A DNA stretch of 64,000 nt, from positions 434,001 to 498,000 of the forward strand of contig NZ_FTNT01000003.1 of assembly GCF_900156495.1 (NCBI RefSeq). Direction: 5' to 3'. The notes under the pieces were generated by a model. The model had not been told where the DNA came from. It did not search any database and was given only the letters and a program-made list of their open reading frames with translations. This document shows, one piece after another, positions 45,396 to 53,169 of this stretch (its first letter is position 1; each line of letters starts with the position of its first letter). The position numbers and the translations under genes were made by a program. The DNA is from Williamsia sterculiae (GTDB taxonomy: Bacteria; Actinomycetota; Actinomycetes; Mycobacteriales; Mycobacteriaceae).

Positions 45396-45418
45396 GTTAC
45401 CGAATATGATTCGGTAAC
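45396..45418 (-). promoter_or_regulatory. Perfect 10-bp inverted repeat in the permease promoter
   Basis: GTTACCGAAT (45396-45405) and ATTCGGTAAC (45409-45418) are perfect arms around a 3-bp spacer, 56 bp upstream of the permease start. TTGACA lies upstream on the same strand (45445-45440), so a repressor bound here would sit at or just past the promoter. It is the longest perfect palindromic operator candidate in the window. The TetR genes at 41599 or 45538 are candidate binders. Confidence 0.7.
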
Positions 45419-45537
45419 TGTCATAGGTCGCCGGATGTTTGTCAAGGGGAATGCTGGCGGAGCGTCTCACACGCCAGGGCTCGGCCTGGCGAAACCGCAC
45501 GGGCTACGCCACTGGCGCGGACCGGACGTGATGACGA

Positions 45538-46101
45538 TCAGTGGGCGGGCGCCAGCATGCGCCTGGCCACGTCTCGTGCGTCTAGTCCAGCGTCCTCACT
45601 CGGATCGATGCAGGCAACGACACTGGCACCCTCGATGAGCAGTAACAGTTGGCGTGCGGTCTGCGCGGGGTCGGAGACGTCGGTCTGCTCGAGCATGTCC
45701 GACAGCAGTGCCCGGTAGCGCGCGAGGTGTCGACGGGCGATGACCGCGATGGCCGGATCGGCACGGGTGTCGGTGACGGTGTTGATCACCGCGCAACCGC
45801 GGTAACCGGGTTCGGCAAACCATCCCATCAACACGTCGAACAGTGCCAGGACGCGTTCGACGCCTTCGGGTGCGTCGGCCGTCTCGCGCTGGAGCCAATC
45901 GTGAATTCGGTCGCTGTGCGCCTGAAGCATGCTCTCGACCAGGATCTCCTTGGACGGGAAGTAGCGGTAGATGCTCAGCTTTGAGGCATGCGCCGTAGCA
46001 GCGATTTCGTTGACACCGACCGCGTGAACACCCTTGTCGTAGAAAAGTTCAGCGGCGACACCGAGAATCCGGTCGCGCGTCGAGGTGGTTGTCGGTGACA
46101 C
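45538..46101 (-). CDS. TetR-family regulator
   Basis: The 187-residue protein has TRDRILGVAAELFYDKGVHAVGVNEIAATAHASKLSIYRYFPSKEILVESML, a full TetR domain at residues about 8-60. A C-terminal domain follows, with GWFAEPGYRGCAVINTVTDTRADPAIAVIARRH, typical of the TetR_C_33-like group that often senses small organic ligands. It is divergent from an MFS gene and upstream of the permease palindrome, so either may be its target. Confidence 0.87.
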   Translation of the reverse strand: MSPTTTSTRDRILGVAAELFYDKGVHAVGVNEIAATAHASKLSIYRYFPSKEILVESMLQAHSDRIHDWLQRETADAPEGVERVLALFDVLMGWFAEPGYRGCAVINTVTDTRADPAIAVIARRHLARYRALLSDMLEQTDVSDPAQTARQLLLLIEGASVVACIDPSEDAGLDARDVARRMLAPAH

Positions 46102-46121
46102 GGTCCATTTCCATCGCCTTG

Positions 46122-46171
46122 GTTACACACCCACAGTAACACTCTGTACTTTAACGATACCGATCTGTACT
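46122..46171. promoter_or_regulatory. TetR/MFS divergent region with short repeats
   Basis: GTTAC (46122-46126) and GTAAC (46136-46140) form an inverted pair. CTGTACT occurs twice (46144-46150 and 46165-46171), 21 bp apart, close to two helical turns. These are weak signs of an operator for the flanking TetR gene. Confidence 0.3.
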
Positions 46172-46198
46172 GTCCCGCAGGTGGGGGAAGCGCGCGAG

Positions 46199-47350
46199 GT
46201 GCCGGTGCGACGGTTGTGGGTGAGCATCCTGTGCGGCTATCTGGCCCTCGGCGCTACGCTGCAGCAACTACCCGGTTACCTCGTCGAGCGTTTCGATGCG
46301 GGACCCGTCCAGGTCGGAACGGTGGTCGCCGCGGCATTTCTCGCCACCGCCTTGACGCGACCTTTCGCGGGTCGAGCCGGCGATCTGGGGTTCAGCCGGA
46401 CGCTTGCCACCGTCGGCGCAGTCACCGTGGTGGTGGCGGGGGTCGGGCACCTGGCGGCACAGTCGATCCCGGAGCTCTGCGTCGCCCGGCTAACAATGGG
46501 CGTCGGGGAAGGAGCGTTGTTCTCGGCGACGTTGCCGTGGGTCATCGGCGGCACCCCGGCCAGTCGTCGCGGGCGGGTGTCCGGGTGGTTCGGCTTGTCG
46601 ATGTGGTCGGGGCTCAGCATCGGTCCGTTGCTCGCGGGGGTTGCCCATTGGCTGGGTGGTGATGTCGCGGTGTGGACAACCGTCATCGGGCTCCCGGTTG
46701 TCTCGGTGATCCTGATGCTCACCATCGACCGATCTGAGCATCCGACGCGTTGGAGCCGCATCTTCGCTGTCCGGCCCAGGGAACTCATTCCCCCCGGCGT
46801 GGCCCGTCCAGCTCTGTGCCTCGGACTGTCGGCATACGGGTACGGCACGCTGACGGCTCTCCTCATTCTCTATATGTCGCACCCTGACCTGGCCGGCCGC
46901 GGTATCGCGTTGTCCATCTATGCCGCATCGTTTCTGGTTGCCCGAACCATCGGCAGCCCGCTCGTCGACCGCTGCGGTGCGGTAAAGATCGCAGTCGGTA
47001 CCCTCGGCATCCAGGCGGCCGGTCTCACGATGATCGCGGTAGGGTCCACATCGGCACTTGACCTCGTCGGTGTTGTCGTCACCGGCATCGGAGTCGGTAG
47101 CGTCTACCCGGCGGCCAGCGCGATGACGTTGCAGCAGAGCAACGCCGGTAACCCCGGCGCGGCAATGGGGTCCATGACCTCGTTGTGGGACCTGGGCATC
47201 CTCGTTGCGGGACCCATTGGTGGGGCGATTGCAGGATCTTCCGGATTCCATTGGGCCTTCGTGGTTGCCGCCGCGGCCGCCCTCGCCTCATGTGCGATAG
47301 CGGCAGCGCAGTATGTCCGACCGAAATCACTCACTGGAGAACGGCGTTGA
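46199..47350 (+). CDS. MFS transporter
   Basis: The 383-residue protein has about 12 hydrophobic segments. It carries VSILCGYLALGATLQQLPGYLVERFDAG, FAGRAGDLGFSRTLATVGAV (motif A-like loop) and MGVGEGALFSATLPWVIGGTPASRRGRVSGWFGLSMWSGLSIGPLLAG. The start is uncertain: I used GTG 46199, but GTG 46181 and 46205 are also in frame, and none has a perfect ribosome site. It is divergent from a TetR gene. It is probably a 12-helix exporter of the drug/metabolite type. Confidence 0.8.
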   Translation: MPVRRLWVSILCGYLALGATLQQLPGYLVERFDAGPVQVGTVVAAAFLATALTRPFAGRAGDLGFSRTLATVGAVTVVVAGVGHLAAQSIPELCVARLTMGVGEGALFSATLPWVIGGTPASRRGRVSGWFGLSMWSGLSIGPLLAGVAHWLGGDVAVWTTVIGLPVVSVILMLTIDRSEHPTRWSRIFAVRPRELIPPGVARPALCLGLSAYGYGTLTALLILYMSHPDLAGRGIALSIYAASFLVARTIGSPLVDRCGAVKIAVGTLGIQAAGLTMIAVGSTSALDLVGVVVTGIGVGSVYPAASAMTLQQSNAGNPGAAMGSMTSLWDLGILVAGPIGGAIAGSSGFHWAFVVAAAAALASCAIAAAQYVRPKSLTGERR

Positions 47351-47381
47351 CCCTGGTCGTGCGCGCATGGTCGACCAGGGT
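47350..47381. terminator. Hairpin between converging MFS and DUF692 genes
   Basis: ACCCTGGTCG (47350-47359) and CGACCAGGGT (47372-47381) are perfect 10-bp arms with a 12-nt loop, in the 48-bp gap between two genes that end toward each other. No T-run follows. Confidence 0.65.
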
Positions 47382-47398
47382 ACGAGACCTGGGCCCGC

Positions 47399-48628
47399 TC
47401 ACCCGGGGCCACCGACCTCGGTCGACGCCTGCGCTGGATCATCGCGTCGAGCCGGTCCGGTGAGCCGCACACCATGGTCCGCACCGCTGCGGAACCAACG
47501 GGCATCCTCTGCGGCCGAGATCCTGTGCGGGTGATCACGGGCGTAGTCGTCGAAGCGCGTTCGTACGTCGGGTACCTCACGAATGGTCGGATCGGCGCAT
47601 GCCGCTTCGAAGAAGCGTTTTCCCCACAGGGTGTCGGTGGTGGCACGCGCACCGACGGTTCCGAAATCGCGCGGGAGGTCACCGTGTAACAGGCAACGAA
47701 GGGTTGTGTTGAGCCGGTTCGCGTATGCGGTGATGCCGCGCCGCGGCAGACCACGAACGGGCATGTTCAGCGGTGCGACGCGCCCGGGGAACACCGCGAC
47801 ATCGTCACCCACGGTGGCGGAGAGCGTGGCGACCTCGTCGAGAACCCGATCTTGGTGGAAATTCCCGTCCCATTCGAGCATTACGTTGGTATGTCGCAAT
47901 CGCGGATTGCCCAGAGCGACACGTAACAGCGTCCAGGCGTCCGCATGGACCGTATGGGTGTGAGTGTCGCGGTAGAGCCGGTCGGAACCGTAGACGCCGC
48001 CGCCGATGTGCAGATACGCGACCCGTTCCAGGGGATATCGGGCGATGACCGTTGCCGGGTCGGTGCCGTGCAGGGACGCCGCGGCGAGAACGTTGGAGAC
48101 GTCGAGAATGAATCCGACATCGCTGATGGATGCAAGGTGGTCGAAGTAGTCGGCCTCCGTCCAGGTGGACTCGGCGAAGTCCATGGTCGAGGCGATGTTC
48201 TCCAGCACGAATGGACGCTCGACGATGTCGGCAACGACCCGCGCGTTCGCCGCGACCACGCGAGCCGAACGCTTGGTGAGCGGGGGAGCGAGGAGGTGGC
48301 CACTGTGCAGGAGACCACCGTGGGGACTGTTGGGCCGGCGGCCCGCACGGGTGAACGCTATGTGCTCGGAAACGACCGGCGAGTCGAGCATGCGCGCGAC
48401 GTCACGCAGGTGGACCGCCGTGGTGTGATCGTCGAGCGCATCGGGGGACGCGATCGACAGCGTGACACCGTGGGTGACAACGGGGACGTCGAGTGCACGC
48501 AGGTGGGCAAGGTCATCTGGAAGGTGGCAGCAGATGTTCTCGGCGATCACTTCGGTGAAGGCAATCCGCTCGTCGTCGAGCAGCACATCGGCGAGCTCAG
48601 GCCGCCACCCCAACCCGACCGCACCCAT
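47399..48628 (-). CDS. DUF692 multinuclear non-heme iron oxidative enzyme (MNIO) with C-terminal extension
   Basis: MNIO enzymes (MbnB, TglH, BufB) use two or three iron atoms to modify cysteine residues of ribosomal peptides. The 409-residue protein has the family residues: Glu26 and Glu30-Asn31, His53 (THGVTLSIAS), Glu88-His89 (VSEHIAF), Glu143-Asn144 (VLENIAS), Asp176 and Asn179 (ILDVSNV), His207 (AYLHIGGG), His228-x-Asp230, and Glu252 (MLEWDG). The core ends near 285; typical members are 280-300 residues, so about 120 residues (LNMPVRGLPRRG to the end) are extra and could be a fused partner domain. Its ATG follows the TGA of the peptide gene directly (TGAATG), with GGAGGAGG inside that gene. 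Confidence 0.88.
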   Translation of the reverse strand: MGAVGLGWRPELADVLLDDERIAFTEVIAENICCHLPDDLAHLRALDVPVVTHGVTLSIASPDALDDHTTAVHLRDVARMLDSPVVSEHIAFTRAGRRPNSPHGGLLHSGHLLAPPLTKRSARVVAANARVVADIVERPFVLENIASTMDFAESTWTEADYFDHLASISDVGFILDVSNVLAAASLHGTDPATVIARYPLERVAYLHIGGGVYGSDRLYRDTHTHTVHADAWTLLRVALGNPRLRHTNVMLEWDGNFHQDRVLDEVATLSATVGDDVAVFPGRVAPLNMPVRGLPRRGITAYANRLNTTLRCLLHGDLPRDFGTVGARATTDTLWGKRFFEAACADPTIREVPDVRTRFDDYARDHPHRISAAEDARWFRSGADHGVRLTGPARRDDPAQASTEVGGPG

Positions 48629-48973
48629 TCAGGATCCTCCTCCGCCGCAGCCTCCTCCGCCACAGCTACTTCCACCGCCACAGCTACTCCCACCACCGCA
48701 GCCGTGGTGACCTCCTCCGCCGTGATGATGACCGCCACCGCCCCCCGAACTCCCGAAGTCGGTTCCGGCGGCACCGGAACCGCCGGCAGCGAAGAAGCCC
48801 ATGCCATTGGTCGATCGTGTGCGTCGCCTCGGGGGTGGCGCACCGTCGGGGTTCGCTTCGGGGGTGTCCCAGTCAGGAAGTTGGGTGGGTCTCCGTCGTT
48901 CGGATGAACGAACCACGACCCACACCACCCCGACGACGACGAGTACGACCACGGCAACAGCGATGAATCCCAT
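48629..48973 (-). CDS. Membrane-anchored Gly/Ser/His/Cys-rich peptide, candidate MNIO substrate
   Basis: The 114-residue protein has one membrane helix (FIAVAVVVLVVVGVVWVVV, residues 3-21), a basic and proline-rich linker (RSSERRR, PPPRRRTR), then a tail from about 74 made almost only of Gly, Ser, His and Cys. Histidines are at 82-84 and 89-90. Cysteines are at 92, 98, 104 and 109, in hexad-like units CGGGSS, CGGGSS, CGGGG, CGGGGS. Charge distribution predicts the tail on the cytoplasmic side. AGGAGG precedes the ATG and lies inside the end of the TetR gene; the stop abuts the MNIO start. This is the layout of a substrate next to its modifying enzyme, but modification is inferred. Confidence 0.8.
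   Translation of the reverse strand: MGFIAVAVVVLVVVGVVWVVVRSSERRRPTQLPDWDTPEANPDGAPPPRRRTRSTNGMGFFAAGGSGAAGTDFGSSGGGGGHHHGGGGHHGCGGGSSCGGGSSCGGGGCGGGGS
48657..48688 (-). repeat. 18-bp tandem coding repeat in the Cys-rich tail
   Basis: CCGCCACAGCTACT occurs at 48657-48670 and again exactly 18 bp later at 48675-48688. It encodes the CGGGSS hexads of the peptide tail, so the tail has probably grown by in-frame duplication. Confidence 0.75.
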
Positions 48974-48976
48974 GGA

Positions 48977-49621
48977 TCACCCTCCTGACTCTCCGGACCC
49001 GAGGACCAGGACTTGTGGAGTTGCGTCGGAACTGAAGTCGCCACCTGTCGCCACCATCGCGTCGATCAGGTCGAAGACATGATCGGTGGTGACGCTGGGA
49101 TCGATGATGCGCCTCAGGGCCAGACCGAAGGCCAAGTCCAAGATCACCTCGGCAATCCGGTAGGGCGTGAACGGCTGTGGGCCGGGTACCACTTGTTCGA
49201 GCAGTCGGGCGATCCTGTCGGCCGCGGCACGATTGCGCTTCCCCTCGGTCGAGACAACGTCGGGATTTCTGCGGTTGGCGAGCGCGAACTCCAGCTCCAG
49301 ACGCGGCCATCCCGACGCCAGGACCTCCTCGGTCCATGCTCGCGTCGCTCGAATGGTCGTCGACACGTCCCGCCCACCCGCGAAGATCGCCTCCAAGCGT
49401 CCGGCAGCCTCGCTCTGCAGGTCATCCAGAACTTCCAACGCCAACGCACCCTTGCTGGGGAAGTTCGAATAGAACGCGCCCGTGGTGAAACCGGCCTCGG
49501 CGGCGATGGCACTCACCGAGGCGTCCGCATAGCCGAGCTCGAGCAGCATGGCGCGACCCTGCTGTTTCAGCAGGCGTCGCGTCGCCGCTTGCGAGACCAC
49601 CCGAGAATTCGGCACCCGCAC
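48977..49621 (-). CDS. TetR-family regulator, first gene of the MNIO operon
   Basis: The 214-residue protein has the domain RRLLKQQGRAMLLELGYADASVSAIAAEAGFTTGAFYSNFPSKGALALEVL, residues about 15-66, and a helical ligand domain. Its last codons contain the ribosome site of the Cys-rich peptide gene, whose ATG is 3 bp past the stop, so the two are translationally linked. It is also divergent from the SDR/acyl-CoA synthetase/monooxygenase operon at 49702, with a palindrome between, so it may control both directions. Confidence 0.87.
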   Translation of the reverse strand: MRVPNSRVVSQAATRRLLKQQGRAMLLELGYADASVSAIAAEAGFTTGAFYSNFPSKGALALEVLDDLQSEAAGRLEAIFAGGRDVSTTIRATRAWTEEVLASGWPRLELEFALANRRNPDVVSTEGKRNRAAADRIARLLEQVVPGPQPFTPYRIAEVILDLAFGLALRRIIDPSVTTDHVFDLIDAMVATGGDFSSDATPQVLVLGSGESGG

Positions 49622-49664
49622 ATCGTAACCGCTCGGGTATTGCGCCCCGGCTCATCACATATTA

Positions 49665-49683
49665 GCGTTATCCGAAATAACGC
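49665..49683. promoter_or_regulatory. Inverted-repeat operator between TetR-MNIO and the monooxygenase operon
   Basis: GCGTTAT (49665-49671) and ATAACGC (49677-49683) are perfect 7-bp arms with a 5-bp spacer. The site is 44 bp upstream of the TetR start and 19 bp upstream of the divergent SDR start, the expected place for a TetR operator acting on both promoters. Confidence 0.6.
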
Positions 49684-49701
49684 ACCAATGCGAGGAGGGT
49701 C

Positions 49702-50637
49702 GTGTCGCGGGAACCGTGGTCAGAGCGGCTGACGCTGCGGATGATCGGACCGGCGATGGAGCACGACGACACCCGGATTCAGGCGGCAGTGGGGGGCAAG
49801 ACGGTTCTCATCACCGGGGCGTCGTTCGGCCAGGGCGAAGCGACCGCCGAACTCCTCGCCCGGTCCGGTGCCACAGTCCTGCTGGTCGCACGGACGTCTG
49901 ACAAGCTCGACGAGGTTGCGGCCGGCATCACGGCAACGGGTGGGATCGCCCACACCTATGCGCTCGACCTCGCGGACCTCCCCGCGGTGGAGATCGTCGC
50001 GGCGGAGATCCTGCGCACCCACGGAAGCGTCGATGTGCTCATCCACAATGCAGGTAAGTCGTTACGACGCAGCATCTATCGCAGTGCGCAGCGGGTGCGT
50101 GACATGGAATCGATGGTGGGTGCCAACTTCACGGGTCCGATGCGCCTGACCCTCGCGCTACTACCCGCGATGCGCGCGAACGGGGGTGGTCAGATCGTCA
50201 ACGTGGCGACCGCCGGGTTGTGGATGGCGCCCGCCGCGCCGCGGTGGAGCTTCTACCTCGGGTGCAAAGCGGGTTTCGACACGTGGATCAGGTCGGTGGG
50301 ACTGGAGATACGTGACGACGGGATCACCGTGACCAGTGTCTACGCCGGCCACATCAAGTCCCGGATGGTTGCCACCGGCTGGGTCTCGCGCACTCCCGGC
50401 CACACTCCCGCGCAGGCGTCGCGCATACTCGCCTACGCACTCACCCACCGCCCCCGGGTGATGGCACCGCGCGGGATGGCCGTCCTTCGTGTGGCAGGCG
50501 TATGCCTCGAGGGCCCAGTGGGGCGGGTCCTGTCCTGGGTGCACGGACGTACCGACGAAACCCCCGCATCCGAGGCCGCATTCAGCCGCGCGGTGGCTGT
50601 TTCCGCACCGGGCGACTCAGGCGCATGCGATGCCTGA
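49702..50637 (+). CDS. SDR-family oxidoreductase
   Basis: The 311-residue SDR has the cofactor site KTVLITGASFGQGEATAELLARSG, HNAGKSLRRS, and the active-site pair VNVATAGLWM (Ser region, here Thr-Ala) with FYLGCKAGFDTW (Tyr-x-x-x-Lys). The GTG start has GAGGAGG upstream. It is the first gene of the five-gene overlapping operon and overlaps the acyl-CoA synthetase gene by 8 bp. It is similar in role to the SDR of the mymA locus, probably acting on a fatty or aromatic ketone or alcohol. Confidence 0.82.
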   Translation: MSREPWSERLTLRMIGPAMEHDDTRIQAAVGGKTVLITGASFGQGEATAELLARSGATVLLVARTSDKLDEVAAGITATGGIAHTYALDLADLPAVEIVAAEILRTHGSVDVLIHNAGKSLRRSIYRSAQRVRDMESMVGANFTGPMRLTLALLPAMRANGGGQIVNVATAGLWMAPAAPRWSFYLGCKAGFDTWIRSVGLEIRDDGITVTSVYAGHIKSRMVATGWVSRTPGHTPAQASRILAYALTHRPRVMAPRGMAVLRVAGVCLEGPVGRVLSWVHGRTDETPASEAAFSRAVAVSAPGDSGACDA

Positions 50638-52282
50638 CACGGGCCGGATACGCGGAATCGTCGCTCGTCAAAGGGAATTAGCCGAAGCCGTCGCCGCCCT
50701 GACCCGATCCGGCGCCTTATCCCCTTCGCCGCGGAAGTGGGGCGCGATCGCCCGTGTCGTCCTGCGCCACGGTGCGACGATGTCCACCCTTTACGCCATT
50801 GCGGCTGTTCGATGGCCCGATCGGGTCGCCGTCCTCGATGACGATGGCGAGCTCACCTACGACGAGTTGTATCGGCACGCGATGGCGTTGGCCGTCGACG
50901 TTCGTCACCGCAACGGACGACGGCCGTCGACCATGGCCGTGCTCTGCCGCAACCATCGCGGATTCGTGATCGGTGTCTGCGCTGCCGCGATGACAGGCGC
51001 CGAGGTCATCTCCGTCAACACCGAACTGCCGTCACGACAGTTGGCGGCCCTCATCGTCCGGCATCGCCCGGAGGTCCTCGTACTCGACGAGGATTTCCTT
51101 CTCGAGGTGGACGCCTACCGCGGGGTCCTGGTGTCCGTGGACTCCCTGAGTACACCGGGAGTTCCCAGCGGAGTGGCCCGCGATACGGTGAGCCGTCGGG
51201 CAGGTCGCATAACCCTTCTCACCTCGGGTACCAGCGGTCTGGCCAAGGGTGTGCCGCGGACGATCACCGCCTGGGGTGTGGCGCAGTTGGCGGGCACCGG
51301 TGCGGCACGGGTGGGTCTCCGTCACGACGACATCATCGAGGTGGCGCCTCCGTTCTTTCATGGATTCGGACTCCTCGCGGTACTGGGGGCCGCAGCCGTG
51401 GGTGCGACGGTCGTCTGTCATCGGCGGTTCGACAGTGCCACCGTGCTCGACGACCTCGTACGCCACCGGGTGTCGGTGTTGGTAGCGGTGCCCGTGATGG
51501 TGCAGCGTGTACTCGCCGACCCCGGGGTGGCCGCAGCGGCAGACCGCCACCACCTCCGCATCGCAGTGACAGGGGCGGCACCGATCACCAACACCACGGT
51601 GCGCGAGTTCCAGCGGAGATTCGGCCCGATCCTGATCAACGGCTACGGGTCCACCGAGGCGGGGCTGGTGTCGGTGAGCTCCATGGACGAGTTGGTCGAG
51701 ACACCCGACACCGTCGGGACACCTGCTCTGGGTGTCACCATCCGCATCGTCGACGACGCGGATCACGCTGTCCCGATTGGTCGATCAGGCCGCATCGTGG
51801 TGCGTGGACCCTTGAAGTACTCGGGTTACACACCGGATGCGACCACCCCCGCTCTCACGGACAAGGCCGTCGTCGACGGTTTCGTCGACACCGGTGACGT
51901 CGGTTACCTCGATGCGCGTGGCCGACTGTTCCTGTGCGGACGGTCCGACGACATGATCGTCTCCGGTGGCGAGAACGTGTTTCCCGGTGAGGTCGAGGAC
52001 GCGTTGTCCACTCACCCCGCCATCGCAGAAGCCGTCGTGGTCGGTGTCGACGACCGCGAGTTCGGCCAGGTTCTGCACGCTTTCGTGGTCCACCGACCCG
52101 GAGAACCGGTCGGTACCGAGGAGCTCACGCAGCACCTCCGACGACGGCTCGAGCGTTACAAGGTCCCGAAGCGGTTCGAGGTGGTCGACGAGATTCCTCG
52201 TAATGCCGGTGGGAAAGTTCTCCGTCACCAGCTCATCGGTGACGCATCCCTCTCCAACACGAAGGCGAGTAACTCAGAATGA
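50630..52282 (+). CDS. Acyl-CoA/acyl-AMP synthetase (FadD-like)
   Basis: The 550-residue ANL-family enzyme carries LLTSGTSGLAKGVPRTI (phosphate-binding loop), APPFFHGFGLLA, NGYGSTEAGLVS, VDTGDVGYLDARGRLFLCGRSDDMIVSGGENVFPGEVEDAL, and the C-terminal lysine in RNAGGKVLRHQL. It activates a carboxylic acid as acyl-AMP and then CoA ester. ATG 50630 lies inside the end of the SDR gene; the frame is open upstream to 50489 but is then shadow. FadD13 occupies the same place in the mycobacterial mymA operon. Confidence 0.88.
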   Translation: MPDTGRIRGIVARQRELAEAVAALTRSGALSPSPRKWGAIARVVLRHGATMSTLYAIAAVRWPDRVAVLDDDGELTYDELYRHAMALAVDVRHRNGRRPSTMAVLCRNHRGFVIGVCAAAMTGAEVISVNTELPSRQLAALIVRHRPEVLVLDEDFLLEVDAYRGVLVSVDSLSTPGVPSGVARDTVSRRAGRITLLTSGTSGLAKGVPRTITAWGVAQLAGTGAARVGLRHDDIIEVAPPFFHGFGLLAVLGAAAVGATVVCHRRFDSATVLDDLVRHRVSVLVAVPVMVQRVLADPGVAAAADRHHLRIAVTGAAPITNTTVREFQRRFGPILINGYGSTEAGLVSVSSMDELVETPDTVGTPALGVTIRIVDDADHAVPIGRSGRIVVRGPLKYSGYTPDATTPALTDKAVVDGFVDTGDVGYLDARGRLFLCGRSDDMIVSGGENVFPGEVEDALSTHPAIAEAVVVGVDDREFGQVLHAFVVHRPGEPVGTEELTQHLRRRLERYKVPKRFEVVDEIPRNAGGKVLRHQLIGDASLSNTKASNSE

Positions 52283-53169
52283 ACGTTCTGCAACTGTTCC
52301 GGACGCGCCGATCACCGGCATCGCTACGTGATCGCGTCGTGGTGATCACCGGTGCCGCTCGCGGGATCGGCGCCGCGACCGCCACGGCGTTCGCCGGTGA
52401 GGGGGCGCGCGTCTGGATCGCCGACATCGACGACGATGTCGCCGAGGCCACCGCCGCACGCATCGGTGGGCATCGCGTCCTCCACCTCGACGTCACCGAT
52501 CGTGAGTCCTGGGCGGCAGCCGTCGCTGCGGTCATCGACCGCGACGGGACGATCGACGTGTTGGTCAACAACGCGGGGGTCATGCCGCTGGGAGCGTTCA
52601 CCGAGGAAGACGAGGCGACCACAGAGCTGATCCTGGATGTCAATGTCCGGGGGGTGTTGAACGGAATGCGCGCGGTGCTGCCGTCGATGACCTCGGTCGG
52701 GCGCGGACACATCGTGAACATCGCGTCGATGGCGGGGAAGATCCCGATTCCCGGAATGGTCACCTACAACGCGAGCAAATATGCCGCGCTGGGGGCTTCG
52801 TTGGCTGCGCGTCGCGAATACGACGGCACCGGTGTCGACGTCTGTGCGGTACTGCCGTCGGCGGTGCGTACCGAGTTGTCGTCGGGTGCACAGCTCGGCG
52901 GTGGCATGCCGACCGTCGACCCCGATGACGTCGCCGACGCCGTGGTGCGCACGCTCACCACGCGTGCAGCGATCACCTCGGTCCCCGGCTGGGTGTCGCC
53001 GGCCTGGGCTCTGGTCGATGCCTTCGTTCCCGAGTCGGTCGAGCGACGGGCCCGCGGACTGGTCGACGATCGGCGGGCCCTGCGTACCGACGCCGCCGCG
53101 CGCCAGGCCTACACCGACCGCATCGGCCGACAGGCAGCCGATCATTCCGGCGCGGGGAGTATGTCGTGA
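52279..53169 (+). CDS. SDR-family oxidoreductase
   Basis: The 296-residue SDR has VVVITGAARGIGAATATAFAGEGARVWIADID (NAD-type acidic strand), NNAGVMPLGAF, NIASMAGKIPIPGMVTYNASKYAALG (Ser and Tyr-x-x-x-Lys), and a C-terminal extension with QAYTDRIGRQA. ATG 52279 overlaps the synthetase stop (ATGA), and its own stop overlaps the patatin start. It is the third gene of the operon. The substrate is unknown. Confidence 0.87.
   Translation: MNVLQLFRTRRSPASLRDRVVVITGAARGIGAATATAFAGEGARVWIADIDDDVAEATAARIGGHRVLHLDVTDRESWAAAVAAVIDRDGTIDVLVNNAGVMPLGAFTEEDEATTELILDVNVRGVLNGMRAVLPSMTSVGRGHIVNIASMAGKIPIPGMVTYNASKYAALGASLAARREYDGTGVDVCAVLPSAVRTELSSGAQLGGGMPTVDPDDVADAVVRTLTTRAAITSVPGWVSPAWALVDAFVPESVERRARGLVDDRRALRTDAAARQAYTDRIGRQAADHSGAGSMS

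Noticed and set aside
48629-48760. Low-complexity Gly/Cys tail considered as a possible non-coding simple repeat
   Set aside because: The frame is kept through the repeats, a strong ribosome site and membrane helix precede it, and the stop abuts the next gene, so it is coding.
47945-48907. 320-residue plus-strand open frame crossing the MNIO and peptide genes
   Set aside because: Antisense shadow of two genes with strong ribosome sites on the minus strand; its Thr/Ala-rich middle simply reflects the reverse of the GGC/TGC codons.
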